Source of the DNA: Xylocopa sonorina
Lineage: Eukaryota; Arthropoda; Insecta; Hymenoptera; Apidae
Direction: 5' to 3'
Assembly (NCBI RefSeq): GCF_050948175.1
Contig: NW_027490147.1
Span: 124,001-188,000 of the forward strand
DNA length: 64,000 bases
Positions 33,401 to 43,645 of the stretch are shown here, piece after piece; within the stretch, counting starts at the first letter, position 1; every line of letters begins with the position of its first letter. Position numbers and translations under genes: made by a program. The notes under the pieces are model-generated. The model was not told the DNA's origin. It saw nothing but the letters and a program-made list of their open reading frames with translations, and ran no database searches.

Positions 33401-36400
33401 CATATTTAGAGTGATCACGGTACTTTATTGTATACTATTCAACCTCCAGAACACTTCTGCTGACATAGTTAAAAAGTTGAATTGCAAAATCGCATGTTTT
33501 AAAAAAAGAATCTATCTGTTCAAACAGTTTTCAAAGAATCTATCACAGTGTTGTACACTTTTCTAAATTATTATTTTTGCATAAATTTGTGTAGATACAT
33601 TTGTGCATCATGAGGTCACATCTCGAGTACGCATCTTCGAAGAAATATTATATTTTGTAATATAGACTAAGAACAGAATCCATAAATCTGTAAATTCCAT
33701 CTTAAAGATTTCGGTAAACTGGTGAACCGAGAATGGCCTGTAAATGGCTGAAATCTTATTATATATCATCGTTATGAATTTCATGAACTAAATCCGCTTA
33801 CGAGATGATTAACGAGATGATGCACGTGATTTTAGGATATATTGCTTCTTATTAAAAGGGCTACATTGATCATTATTTCGTTCTTTTTCATGTATAATTA
33901 CGCCACATAAGTACCGCCACTGACATTTATATAGAAAATAAAACTTTTTATGTCTTCGAAAACTGAGCTTTATCACTAATTGTGAACAAAGGATGAACCT
34001 TCTATGTTTCTAATTCCTCTAATATATCGCGATCTATGGTATTTATTTGGCTATTGGAAGAAAAATTAGCTAATAATCTGAAAGTTTAAAATTCGATGTA
34101 TTTTCAGGGATTAAGAAGCCTAATCATCGGAAACGTTTGAAAGCGGAAATAGACAATTTGAACATAGGAGATGGCTTGCCAGAGCATATCCCTGGTTCGT
34201 TGGAAGAGTGGCTCAGACTTTTACGGCTAGAGGAATATCTCGGTGCTCTTCATCAGCAGGGTATGCGTTCAGTTGAGGATGTAACAACTCTCACCTGGGA
34301 AGACCTTGAAGATATTGGTATCGTGCGTCTTGGCCATCAGAAAAAATTATTATTGGCCATTAAACGAGTGAAGGATATTCGTGCTGGTAAACGTATACAA
34401 CCGCTTGATCTTGCACGGCTACCGCCGCATCCTGGACAAACACAGGTAAATAAATGGATATTTTGCTGATACTCCAAGTGTTAATGTACACAACATTCTC
34501 ACTGCACGCTAAGAGCTAGCTCTTATATATGCATATTTTTATTTGACAAGATGATGAAATATCTTGCCGACTTATATAAAAGTTTTTATTTATACATATA
34601 TTAGTATAGTAAATGTTCGATATCGTTATACTCGTACTCAGTACAAGCACAAGGATATCGTGGAATTGTAAGAACAAGTGTTTATCGAGTCAAACGTAAG
34701 AAGAGCGATAAAATTACATATTCTTGACGTGTTACAGTGCTTTATGGGTCTCACGATTGACTGTAACTAATGAATGTTTCCTTGCTTGAGCACGGGCATG
34801 CTTGCGATGATGCTCACACGATTCGCATATCTTTTATGTAGTTTAAACTTCTCGAAGGCACAGACTTCTATTCATCTGTATGCAGTTGTTGTTTATGCGC
34901 GATGGGAAAAAATAAATAAAAGACATATATTTTAGGAAAAGGATCCAACCTCTAAAATCAGATTTTTATGTCTTCTGAATCAGATTTTTATGTAGTAATA
35001 ACCTTAAAAGTATCAAAATGATTGATGCGATTTTAAAGACAAACACTACTGCACGAAGTATTAATTCTTCTTTTTCGTCTCTTTTGTTCATTCTACAAAT
35101 GTTCAATTCCTTTTCATGATGTCGTAAACACAATTTCAAGACAAACGTTGCCTCATTATGAATCTATATAATTAAAATATTTCTATGTTATGTCTCTAGC
35201 TATACTTAAACTTATCATAATGTTTATCATTTAAAACCATGAGAGTTTGTTCTTCTCTCGCATTTTTAATTATATAAAATACATAATGACAAAAACGAGA
35301 AAGTAGTTGAAAAAAGTTGAAAAGTAGAAAGGTGTTAAAGCGCAATTGACCATTATGAGATATCTTTAGCTCTTCTATCCTCATCTCATTGCAGTTCACT
35401 TTTTTACCTTATTCTTTACAGTATGTTAATTAGTTTTTATTAATGATTTGACTAAAGCGATTGATTAATGATTGAGATTAAAATAACACAGTATTTGTAA
35501 TTACGGTAAAGAATTTTTAGCAATTAATTGATGAAATAGAAAGTTATACAACACCTTACTTAAAAGTTATATTTACACTTGAGAATCTCCTCTTACAAAG
35601 TACTATTGTTTAGATAATCGAAATAAGCAAACAGCAATTTTAATTATATTAAAATATTATATTAACTTTAAAATGTTTGAGTTTTGAACTGCCATGTAAA
35701 ATTCTAAAAGAGAGATTTATCCTAAAAAAACGTTTTTATTAAAAAAGTTTTTAAAAAAATAGGTATACATTATATATATATATTTTTTTCTCTTTACCAT
35801 ATTATCGCAAAAAAGGTAGCAACAGGTAGCTTTTACATGAAATTTACTTTTATTAGCACATTCGTGAGCGGGAAATTTTTAATACTTATTACTAATAATT
35901 ATTATATATTTAATTAATACCAAGTACCCGCGAAAATAATGAAATTCTGGAGCTGGTTGTCGCAAACTTGTACATATCATTAAAGCAAGGATAAAAATTA
36001 TAAAATTTATTTTGAAATATCAATGTTGCAATAATGTGTGTTGCTTAAGAAAAAAAAAATTATCGGACCTGAATTCACATCTGCGGTTACGAATATGTTA
36101 ATTATGTGCGGTGAATTGCCAACTACTCAACACTTTTTTAATTGATCGTTGCAAGGGGGGCTAGTCACATGTAGAGATGGCGTGAGCTGCTGGTTATCAA
36201 TTATAAGTGTTTTTATTTAGACACATTCGTGTCTAATCGCGGTGTATTTTTAGTGATTAAACCAAAAGTAATCTATTGCCATTTATCACTGTATAAGTTC
36301 CCATATGAAGTGTGCTGTTATAAGATGACTAATTGTATATTACGAAAAATTAATTTTAACGGTTTGATACTTTTTTTTCAAATTAAGAAATCATGTATTA

Positions 36401-39400
36401 TTTTAACGTATATTGTTTACAAGTTAACACCAGTTTTTTTACATTAGTATAAATGTCGATAGATTAGTGTTCTATTTATCAACATACATGTATGTATACC
36501 TATAATTCTTTCACCGCGGCCCGTTGCTCATCGCGTAACGTATAATAACATGTGCTGCGGTGTGCACACGCTGCAGCATCAGATTCGATGAAATTCAATA
36601 TATACATATATTTTTTTTATATGACGACATAAAAAAAATAAAAATGCTAATGATTTGAAAAGGAGGAAAAATTAAATAAGTTTCCGTACACTCCAGGAAA
36701 ATTGATTAAGCATTGTAAATTTTGTGAAAAAAGAGTTGAAAAATAAACGATTTCTACGTATTTATATAGGAAAACATAACGTTTATCATTGGCGACAAAT
36801 ATAAAGGTATACATTCATTTTTCAGCAAATAAAATTAAAACATAACCAAAACGTGATATAAGTTGCCTACGTATTCAGCAATTTGTCAACAACAATTTCG
36901 TAATTAATAATTAGTCTGTTGTAGTCTACTGTAGTTAGCCTATTAGTCTATTATTTAATTGTTCTTAGAATCGCACACTTATGATGGGATTACAATTTTT
37001 GTGATCTTTATCGTATCTATGGCAAATCTATTGTACAGTACGATGCGTTTTATTAACAGTTTGTGCAATTTTTCTTAATGATTTCCTTCTCTTGCTAATT
37101 TTTATTTTTTTAGGAAATATACACGATATGAATTTGTTTATCCGCTAGCACGCAGGAAACTAACTTGTTCTTATCTTTAGAAGGACTGTCTCAGACTTAT
37201 TTGTAAACACTTTGTAGACTTCTTAGAACTAGCCTGTTGAATTTTCTTATATGCAGAAATATTTTTGTTTATGTTTTTTATTGTTTTTGTTCTCAGTTTG
37301 CTTTACATATTGAGTGTTAAATACACGTTGGCTGAATAGGCATGCTTCGAATATTGCACTAGGTGCCGTTTGATAACTCGAAACATCACCCAATTCCTGA
37401 TAATTTCTGTCTAAAGGCTGATAGAAACTCCTGATAAATTCCCCTAGTAATTCTTTACTAAGTCTGATCAATTCTGCCTAAAATCTACAAAATTTCTTTA
37501 TTCAATACTTTGCAGCCCCACTTCGGACCCTTTTCCCAAGTGACTGGCCCATCAGGTTGGCAACAGGCCAAATTTCCTACTTGACTAACTTCAAATCATC
37601 CTCTTCTATTTTTAGCTTTGTGGTTGCTAATAGACGAAATTTTGGCAATAGCGCAATTTGGAATCGAGTCAAGTTTTATCATCTTAAAAATATTTGAAAT
37701 TCTAAAGACCCTTTGGAGCGTGACTTTATAGTAACCTTGATTAAATCGCTGAGGCAAGGCGAAACCCTAATACATGAAATTACTTCAAGTGTCATGTATT
37801 GATCGGTACCGGTTTACTAAAACTGACAAAAAGGTAAAACTCCATACATGACTGACCATACCATAAGGTTGTCCCTATGTTGTTCCAAATATTAAGAAAT
37901 GAATGTGTTTGTTTTTTTTTCACTAACAGTAAATGTAATGTTTTTCCATATAAATACATGAAAATTATTTATTTCTAACCTACAATTTAAAAAATACACA
38001 ATGTTTAATCAATTTTCGTGCTCTGTGCAGACATTTTTTTTTTACTATATGTGTATCTTTAATAATGACATAAAAGAGGGAAAAAATGAAGTATATTGAT
38101 ATTATACGTAAAAGACGTAACATGATTTTAAATTTACTTTATAAATAGGTATGTCTATGTAAGCTATATTGAAATTACAAAATATTTCAATTAAGGCTAA
38201 AAATTGCGACCAGAGCGAATAAATTCACTCTAGATCAATAAAAAAGTCACAATTATAATCGATTGTCAATAAAATTAAATCACAACTGTGATCATGATTC
38301 TGCGATCACTCTGATAAATCTTACTACTAGTAGTTTTAACACGCCATTTCCAGCCATATGTAATTCAAGGAAATTGGAAAGAATATCTTGGGGGAAGGGA
38401 TGCGATACTTACATTTATTTTTTTAAACGAGTACTACTACTTTTTCCTTTTTATTTATAGATAAGTATTACTAAATACATTGTTAATAATTAGTTTAATT
38501 CTTCGTCCTCTGGCCATCATTTGCGTTTTGTCATTTAATGGTATAAAGAAAAAGGTATTTCTTTCAATAGGTACTACGCAATATTAAATTTAAATGAGTA
38601 TGCTACAATGTAAAACTTTTTGTGAAATTTTTACAGGAAGAAAGTAGTCAAAATTGAAACTTTTTGGATTTATAAGTTTGTAGAAACTTCCTCAGTGCAG
38701 CTCCATCTGCCTTAAGAGTCTTAGAGCTAACACACCTATGCTAACTACATTCATTCTACCATCACATTAATATTCAACGTATAAATCTAGAAAATTCGGA
38801 GATTGATTGTAGAAGTTGAAATATGAGTTCAGAATGAGGAATAACATAATTTTGTCAAATATTTTCTCTACAAAAATAAACGTGGAACAGGCCAGTTTAA
38901 AACACAAGGATGCAATTGTTCTTTAACCCAATAATTCATAAATAATGTATTAGAGAATTCTCACATTCTAAAAACAAAAAGAGATATAATTAGTTATCGT
39001 CTATTCGTTGAAACTTACAAAATTTCTAATCTATATAAATACTTAAACTTGACGATTATTTAAAAAAACCTGATACATATTGTGGTTATTACAAAAGTGA
39101 TTACATGTGTTAAATGTCCGTCAGAAAACCTATACATAATTCAGTAAAAAACAGAATTATGTACAAAGTATACAGCATTGTAATAAAAAAGTTTTATATA
39201 TGACAACATTTTTTGTTCTTAACTTGCGAATTTGTAATTATTTCAATTTTGGCGATTAATTACGTTTTGCTAGAATTTTTTTGTTTTTAATTAACTATTG
39301 TTCTTATCATTTCATTTGACTCTTTATAATCGTCCCATTTCTGTCAAAAATTCGAAGACAGAAGATTTTCCCAGTTTCCAAGATTTTTACTTTGACTCTT

Positions 39401-42400
39401 TCTACTTTAGAAATCAGCATCATCAAGTCTTAAAATATAAAGTGGATATTTTCTGTGGATATCTTGTAATCAGCACAGTGCAATATATAGACAACTCTAT
39501 ACATATTTTGTATGCACGCGTGTGTTTTGTAAAAATACTTTTAAATATAAAAAGAGAAAGATAATGAAAAAATCGTTCTTTTATATAAAATTCTATAATT
39601 GATTTAGTAATTTCATTCTTACGCGAGCTCTTTCGTGACGATATAAAATTTTTCGTAATCCATCTCAAATTTTTCATTTATCGTTAAATTTGAAAATCGT
39701 TTTACCACCAATTATAGAATTACACAATCTATTTATTCTTATTTCGTAATTTAAGTTAAATCTTAAAAATTTAAATTAAAACATCCTATGTAGGTTATGA
39801 TACATAAATTGTTATTAACTTAATAATCCTAAAAGGCAAATCCACTACTGATAAGTAGATATATTTTTGACTAAATATCATGTAATGATACTACCTAACC
39901 TCTTGTCTATTGCAGTTGTTTTCATATTTAGGTTAAGTCAACAATGTGTTTGCAGGATGTAGTTATTCAACGAGGAGGTCCTGATTTACCGTCTCCCGAC
40001 GAGGATTGTTCCTCGCCTGTTTTGAGATCTTTCCAGAGAGGAGGTAGCGATAATACATCTGGAAGTGCATGGAGAAGTATGTACGCTGCTTTGCCAACCG
40101 ATTATAACATCGTTGGTCGAACTGGTTCACGAGGAAAGTCTCTGGAGAGCTTAGAAGATGCACCTCTTGGATATCCTCCATCGCCAGCACCTTCTACACA
40201 TCCACAACCAAACGAATGGCGCCCACGAAGCTTCGAAGATGGCGATTTAACTCCTACAAATGATACTTCGGTAGTAGACGCGGGTGGTGGAACTCTTCCA
40301 CGACCAAGACACTGTCTTGTTCGCCCACGACCTGTAGCTAAGGTAATATGCAGTTTTTTTATTCAATTTCATTTCAGATGTATCAAAAGATAATGATTAT
40401 TGTCGTTGTTATTCATCATCTCATGGTATAGGTTACCGCGACTCCAGGACAATTCAAGTCATTGCCTAGGGACTTTGATAATAAGTATCAATTAACTTAC
40501 GGACTTGAAAGTAGTCCACATCTCCCGAAACGTTGTCCTCCGTCTCCTCCAAGACGTCAGAGCTCCAGAGACAACAATGGGTCTAATGTTGGGGTTGGTG
40601 GATCAGGAGTTAGCGACGTAGTCATAGATTGCAGCGGACCAGTACCAACTGCTTCTTGCGAGGAACATCATATGCATCATCATCAGCATCATCACTTGAT
40701 GCATCATCCGTCTCCTCCACCACCCGCACCCGCACCAGTGCCATCCACTTCGCCTCAAATGAATCGGCCACCCTCTTCCATGTCTCGTTCTTGGGGTAGC
40801 GTCAGTGTCAATGTTAATGAGGAACATGAATTAATAGCATCTCTAGCTCTTCAACACCGTAACGGATCTGATGCTAGTTTTAAGGTAATTTCATTCAAAT
40901 TATATTTTACACTATATAATAAATTTATTTATTTAAAAATAATACCTTCTTTAAATGAAGCTTCAGTAGCTAGTTTTCCAAGAAATGTTTCATTTGTTCT
41001 TTCTTTTTACCTGGAAGAAATATACATATATAAAGAGATGAAATAAAGGGAGGGGGCGCAAACTAAGAAATATACATATATAAAGAGATGAAATAAAGGG
41101 AGGGGGCGCAAACTATAATAGTACCCAATTTTCTTCGATTACAATATGGGATCTGCTAATATTAGGGGGCTGCTCTTTTCCAGTCATCTGACAGCGATTA
41201 CGTATTAAAACACGGATAAAAGTTATAGTATTGTTATTTAATGAATGTTTTTTCTGTTGGTGTTAAACGTAGCTATTATTAAAAGTGATATTCAAGAATT
41301 TTGGTTTTTACATACCATTAATACATAATTACAATCTTTTAACTCATACTTTATATCAATTTTCGGTGATTGTTTAGAAAACAAATGCTATTTTCGATTC
41401 CGATGATTTTTATAATATGTTTCATCAGACTGTTTTAGTGTGCGAGATATTTTTAAAAAATTGTTATCAATCAGTACAGTGAATTCTGACTGTAAGCGTG
41501 CGTTTGTGAGAGCATCGGAGAGAAATCCATGAGAGAATCGACCTACTAAGTTTCAGTAGCCATAAAGTGACTTACGTTATGTTATTACGTCACTTATGTC
41601 GATGCGTACGAAGCTTCCATTCGAAGAATTCATAATGAACTCTGCCGATTTAATTTATTGCAATAATAGCAATCGTTTTTTGCAAATATCTCGAAAACCA
41701 TGAAGGACCGCCGTTTATATGTATAAGAAAACGTTGCTTAAAGCGTTAAATTCTATAAATATCTAAAAATCATTAAAACCTCTGAGGATTCTCTTCATAA
41801 CAATAGTTATTTTCTAAAGTACCTCATTTTTTTTTAGATAATTGTAAATCTGGATACATAGCTACATAATAAGGTAGTGTCGGCGAATGTCAACATTTTA
41901 CTGTTAACATATTTAAGATATTGGCTGTATATATTATGTACAAATTGGTTTTCAGACATTTCATTTGGGAATTTTTAGTTTTATAGTTTTATATCTCCCA
42001 TCTATGAAATTGATACTAGATATTTTATTAGCTTTAATATTTATTTTAATTTATATAATATTAACTAAACAAATTATACAATTACATAATAATATTTACT
42101 TTAATTATACTCAAATGAGAATGTATGTAATTAAAATTACCAGAAATGGTTTTGTGTTTCAATATAATATACTATAACACTGTAAATGTAATAAAACAAT
42201 TATTTTATCATTTTTCTACTAAAGCAATTCAAGTTCTGCTTTAAGCGGTAAAGTTACTGAAAATTGTTGAGGAAATTTGATTAAAAATTGTATTAAAATA
42301 GCATATAAAAATTATAGACGATTTTAATGTGTCAACAAATGAAAAAAATTTATTTAGCATGGCTGAGTTAATTATTTAAAAAGAAGAATATTGAAATTAT

Positions 42401-43645
42401 AACTTTAGTTATAGTATATATTTTTTCTGAAAGTATTATTAATTAATTTGTACATAATTCCAATTTGCAAACGAATATATAATATATGTTGTCATTTTGT
42501 CTTACTGCATTTCTCGAATACTTATATATTTTTTAACAGAAGCAAGTTCATAATTATAAAAATTTTTATTCATTTTGTTTGTATATACCAACAAAAGAAA
42601 TCTAATTCTTACAGTTCTAATGTTAGTTATAAGTGTGTTTAATATTGTGTTTAATATATATTTACAGATAATAGATTATTTTCTATCAAATTTTGTCATA
42701 TTAATGTTTTTACTCGATTGTCTAGCTTTAGTCATTTCTCCACACTGGACATACTTCTTATATTATCTCTCTAAAATAACGATTTTATATATAATTTATA
42801 GCAGCGAGTTTAAAACTATGGTCCGCGGATTCTTAAGGGTTCACGTAGCCATTTCTGTGGATTCGCGAAACAATTACGACATTAACTTCATATTAACATC
42901 CTCCAACTTTCCGCTTTTATTCAAATAACTCATTTAATAAAAATCCTACATGGTCAAGACCTTTTCACAATACATTGTGTTGTATTACTGAATGAAATGT
43001 AACAGTACAATACTTATCGTCCCCAATGACATAAAATGACAATACAGTGAGGAAATATGCAACAAGCTACATATTATTTTTCACCTTAATATATGTTGCG
43101 TATACAATAAATATATCAAATTTTCGAATAGAGGTATAAAGTGTATACGTAAGTATTTGGACGAATTGTATAATGTTCATAAATATTGAAAATATATGTA
43201 ACATTTTTTTCAACAATTTTGATACGTTTTGGTATTATTTTCAAATTATCGCGTTTAAGGAGATTATAGAAATTATGGATATAATTGTTATTCGTTTATG
43301 CGTTAATTAAATTTTTGGATATACAATAGTTTATCGCGTATTTTGTGCACTGTACAGTATATTAATGAATTAATTATATTTTTTCAGTCAAGTTCCAGTA
43401 CAGAATCTGATTCATTACCATTTGCAAATGAAAATGCTGGTACAATAAAACAGAGAGCTGCACGTGCACAAGAATACGCAAGCAATAATACTACCAACAA
43501 CATGCAGAGTCATGGAATAAGTCATCATAGTGGTGGTAGCGCACCAGCTGATGTATTGCACGATATTGGAAACATGCTTGCAAATCTTACCGATGAACTT
43601 GATGCTATGCTCGAAGAAGAAAAACGTCAAGGCTTGAATTCGTAA
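18162..43645 (+). CDS. ckn: Caskin (CASK-interacting SAM-domain adaptor), seven coding exons
   Basis: Exons are 18162-18495, 27368-27646, 30065-30388, 34108-34445, 39956-40342, 40432-40884 and 43388-43645. They join in phase through GT/AG borders into 2373 nt, 790 residues. Two SAM domains lie at about residues 272-332 and 338-402, with blocks SAGYDLATITRMTPEDL, GHQKKLLLAIKR and LPEHIP that are near-diagnostic of Caskin. A Pro/Ser/His-rich region follows, and the C-terminus carries the Caskin tail VLHDIGNMLANLTDEL. Caskins are cytoplasmic neuronal scaffolds; in flies Caskin acts with the receptor phosphatase Lar in motor axon guidance (established for the family). Vertebrate Caskins also have six ankyrin repeats and an SH3 domain; neither is seen here. 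Introns 1-3 are loaded with transposons. Identity is firm; the exact start of other isoforms is not. Confidence 0.92.
20055..20135. repeat. Interspersed repeat fragment shared with 60.66 kb
   Basis: GGAAACAGTCGAATTACGCT...GAACTAAGTGGCTGCCCCCAAA matches 60664-60735 (GGAAACGGCCGAATTATACT...GAACTAAGTGGCCACCTCCCAA). Class unknown; possibly part of another LTR family, since the second copy lies within an insertion in a piggyBac remnant. Confidence 0.5.
20775..21402 (+). repeat. Left 628-bp inverted terminal repeat
   Basis: Pairs with 22669-23296. It contains GGGAGGGGGAGGGGG near 20897, a possible quadruplex former, which appears as C-runs in the other arm. It is unusually long for a Harbinger-like element, whose termini are mostly short. 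Confidence 0.92.
21390..22631 (+). CDS. DDE_Tnp_4-like transposase with SWIM zinc finger (5' end open)
   Basis: The frame is open from 21390 to the stop at 22631; no ATG stands before the first catalytic block, so a 5' exon or true start is missing. The first Asp is in IWDGTY (codon 21507). The second is in ILDRGF (about 230 bases later). The Glu is in RWVVESVNSSLKRFKYF, 49 residues after the second Asp. This is the D-D-E order and spacing of IS5/Harbinger-type (DDE_Tnp_4) nucleases. Near the C-terminus YYCQCRNGARTVGCCAHVL gives CxC-x9-CxH, a SWIM zinc-binding motif. The protein ends in an acidic SEDTEDEDE tail. The frame has no stops and all key residues, so it could be functional or only recently silenced. 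The SWIM finger probably binds DNA or protein (inferred). Confidence 0.85.
   Translation, partial: CYLHFLNNITRDKIKRQTSAISRRINNINEDDDAIITIWDGTYVYLHKSTNYRFQRVTYSGKKKKNFLKPMLAVTTNGYILDVFGPNKLWAATVSDADIFRFIMNTDWFKNFFKPGDIFILDRGFSYVKNEILQNNYKVVIPALLKKGVKQLSTSEANESRVCTKQRWVVESVNSSLKRFKYFKTAIASECVPKLFEDFKIASALHNAYFKRIYSDNDDPEVASTLLKDLNKPNIMQQIVECEGLVKKIKNFENMTLEHYENFPAWTLKCLKSFTESYQLSLAKSYIADHLLSGKYQFFISKVSYLPDFSKYGLDIQTPLFIKAKLQSRHCDQKLYSIFTLIDIAQPTITSVRSYYCQCRNGARTVGCCAHVLAIIWYLGFGRYSDLSAPANFLNIHFLHIRPTSEDTEDEDE
22669..23296 (-). repeat. Right 628-bp inverted terminal repeat
   Basis: Inverted copy of 20775-21402. It starts 37 bases after the transposase stop codon, so the 3' end of the gene nearly abuts the repeat. 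Confidence 0.92.
23721..27367. other. Rest of ckn intron 1, no gene seen
   Basis: AT-rich intronic sequence. A GT-rich tract lies at about 25210-25235. A GC-richer piece at about 25860-26560 shows no exon-like frame or TE domain. Confidence 0.45.
27368..27646 (+). CDS. ckn: ckn coding exon 2 (residues 112-205)
   Basis: Acceptor TTTGCAG|TTGG and donor CAAG|GTAATA, phase 1 in and out. It encodes a low-complexity Gly/Ser/Pro linker (for example SSEDSCFLSGNGPGG) between the N-terminus and the SAM tandem, including PSKSVTQAKKVAPPAVP, a possible SH3- or WW-type ligand. Codon composition is clearly GC-richer than the flanking introns. Confidence 0.85.
27647..30064 (+). other. ckn: ckn intron 2 (2.4 kb)
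   Basis: Bounded by GTAATA and TTTTTAG. It contains a short CGCGTC triplication near 28979 and the piggyBac-type MITE at 29731-29914. No exon-like frame is seen. Confidence 0.8.
29731..29914. mobile_element. piggyBac-type MITE
   Basis: A 184-bp unit bounded by TTAA on both sides. It starts TTAACACGTTAAGCCATG and ends CGTGGCGCTTAACGTGTTAA, so the outer 13 bases are perfect inverted repeats. A second inverted pair inside (GGCAATCAGTACGCGAGAACCGAC against GTCGGTCCCTACGAACCAATCAG, read inverted) extends the stem. TTAA target sites are the hallmark of piggyBac. There is no coding capacity, so it would need a partner transposase. Confidence 0.75.
30065..30388 (+). CDS. ckn: ckn coding exon 3 (Ser-rich linker and first SAM)
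   Basis: Acceptor TTTTTAG|GAATC and donor AATAG|GTAAGA, phase 1 in and out. It starts with a Gly/Ser/Arg-rich stretch (SPGRDSPGSSGSGSGSR) likely open to phosphorylation, then LDVVHAWLTEIQYEEYFPLF, the first helices of SAM domain 1. The SAM continues into exon 4. The block SAGYDLATITRMTPEDL is almost the same as in vertebrate Caskin. Confidence 0.93.
31160..31670. mobile_element. Short element with inverted arms
   Basis: The right arm GTTGCCCTCCAGGTCTAAAAATAATTACC...GTAATTTACAAA (31610-31670) is the inverse of the left arm at about 31178-31255. The loop of about 350 bp contains no frame. A partial copy of one arm lies at 4262-4345. The layout suggests a foldback or MITE-type element whose identity is unknown; the right arm is cut by the DDE/SWIM derivative. 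Confidence 0.5.
31672..32345 (+). mobile_element. Rearranged palindromic derivative of the DDE/SWIM transposon
   Basis: The left part (31672 to about 32060) matches the left terminus of the element at 20775, with about 330 bp deleted. It continues into the first part of the transposase gene (to about 32160) and then turns back at about 32162. The following 32162-32345 is an inverted copy of the same coding start, running from the TNGY region back to the CGGGACAAAATT stretch. The right terminus is absent. Both arms have GTT instead of GAT at the first catalytic Asp. It is non-coding and non-autonomous. Confidence 0.8.
31786..31807. repeat. 22-base G homopolymer
   Basis: An uninterrupted run of 22 G in the position where the intact element has GGGAGGGGGAGGGGG. 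It is very unusual in such AT-rich DNA and a likely site of length variation and sequencing error. Confidence 0.95.
32289..32580 (-). pseudogene. Tc1-like transposase C-terminal fragment
   Basis: Minus strand reads RHNKNVARIVKCYLQELE then KSPDLNIIEHIWDYLDSAKRK. This is the Tc1 block W-PaQSPDLNPIEhlWdxLkrxvR, including the PDLN-IE region around the last catalytic residue. Only this end is left; the frame then runs into the 3' side of the neighbouring element. Confidence 0.7.
32820..33170 (+). other. Unrecognised open frame in intron 3
   Basis: An open stretch of 117 codons including the stop, beginning at TTG. It is rich in Lys/Arg/Thr and has no family resemblance (pieces such as HRGRAEKNIRHTFCLY and TIDEIARLTFINN). 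It does not join ckn in phase and lacks an ATG at its start. It could be decayed Tc1-related or other TE sequence, or chance. Confidence 0.15.
34108..34445 (+). CDS. ckn: ckn coding exon 4 (end of SAM1, whole SAM2)
   Basis: Acceptor TTTTCAG|GGATT and donor CACAG|GTAAAT, phase 1 in and 0 out. It completes SAM1 with IKKPNHRKRLKAEI. It then encodes SAM2: SLEEWLRLLRLEEYLGAL, TLTWEDLEDIGIVRLGHQKK. SAM tandems of Caskins polymerise head to tail in vertebrate Caskin1. Conservation of both SAM cores here fits that role, which is inferred for this species. Confidence 0.95.
34446..39955 (+). other. ckn: ckn intron 4 (5.5 kb), no element recognised
   Basis: Bounded by GTAAAT and TTTGCAG. AT-rich throughout, with a short TA run near 35774. 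No exon-like frame or TE domain could be read. A GC-richer piece at about 36130-36200 has no clear feature. Confidence 0.7.
39956..40342 (+). CDS. ckn: ckn coding exon 5 (Ser/Pro-rich middle)
   Basis: Acceptor TTTGCAG|GATGTA and donor GCTAAG|GTAATA, phase 0 both sides, 129 codons. Disordered and Ser/Pro/Asp-rich, with repeated Ser-Pro sites and GRTGSRGKSLESLED, which resembles the R-G-K-S-L-E-S-L-E block common in neuronal scaffold proteins. It lies after the SAM tandem, corresponding to the proline-rich region of vertebrate Caskins. Confidence 0.9.
40432..40884 (+). CDS. ckn: ckn coding exon 6 (Pro/His-rich region)
   Basis: Acceptor GGTATAG|GTTACC and donor TTTAAG|GTAATT, phase 0 both sides, 151 codons; the preceding intron is only 89 bp. 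It contains a run of His and Met residues (about 630-645; HHMHHHQHHH) followed by PPPPAPAPVP, and ends with a hydrophobic ELIASLALQHR segment. The poly-His/Pro run is probably a fast-evolving linker. Confidence 0.9.
40885..43387 (+). other. ckn: ckn intron 6 (2.5 kb)
   Basis: Bounded by GTAATT and TTTTCAG. It carries the exact 50-bp tandem duplication at 41016-41115. The open frame of about 117 codons at 42575-42928 is hydrophobic and AT-driven, and is not supported as a gene. Confidence 0.7.
41016..41115. repeat. Exact 50-bp tandem duplication
   Basis: Two identical 50-base units starting AGAAATATACATATATAAAG and ending GGGGGCGCAAACTA sit head to tail. No mismatches were found, so the event is recent or possibly an assembly artefact. 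Confidence 0.95.
43388..43645 (+). CDS. ckn: ckn coding exon 7 (Caskin C-terminal tail)
   Basis: Acceptor TTTTCAG|TCAAGT, stop TAA at 43643-43645. It encodes a Ser/Asn/His-rich stretch and then the short Caskin tail, VLHDIGNMLANLTDELDAML, a predicted amphipathic helix conserved from insects to vertebrates. KQRAARAQEYA before it is also helix-prone. Confidence 0.93.
   Translation, partial: SSSSTESDSLPFANENAGTIKQRAARAQEYASNNTTNNMQSHGISHHSGGSAPADVLHDIGNMLANLTDELDAMLEEEKRQGLNS

Larger units (their letters stand above)
30389..34107 (+). other. ckn: ckn intron 3 (3.7 kb)
   Basis: Bounded by GTAAGA and TTTTCAG. It carries an inverted-repeat element (31160-31670), a rearranged copy of the DDE/SWIM transposon (31672-32345) and a Tc1 remnant (32289-32580). 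Confidence 0.8.

Noticed and set aside
42575..42928. 117-codon frame in ckn intron 6
   Set aside because: AT-driven Ile/Leu/Phe composition, no homology seen, not in phase with the exons.
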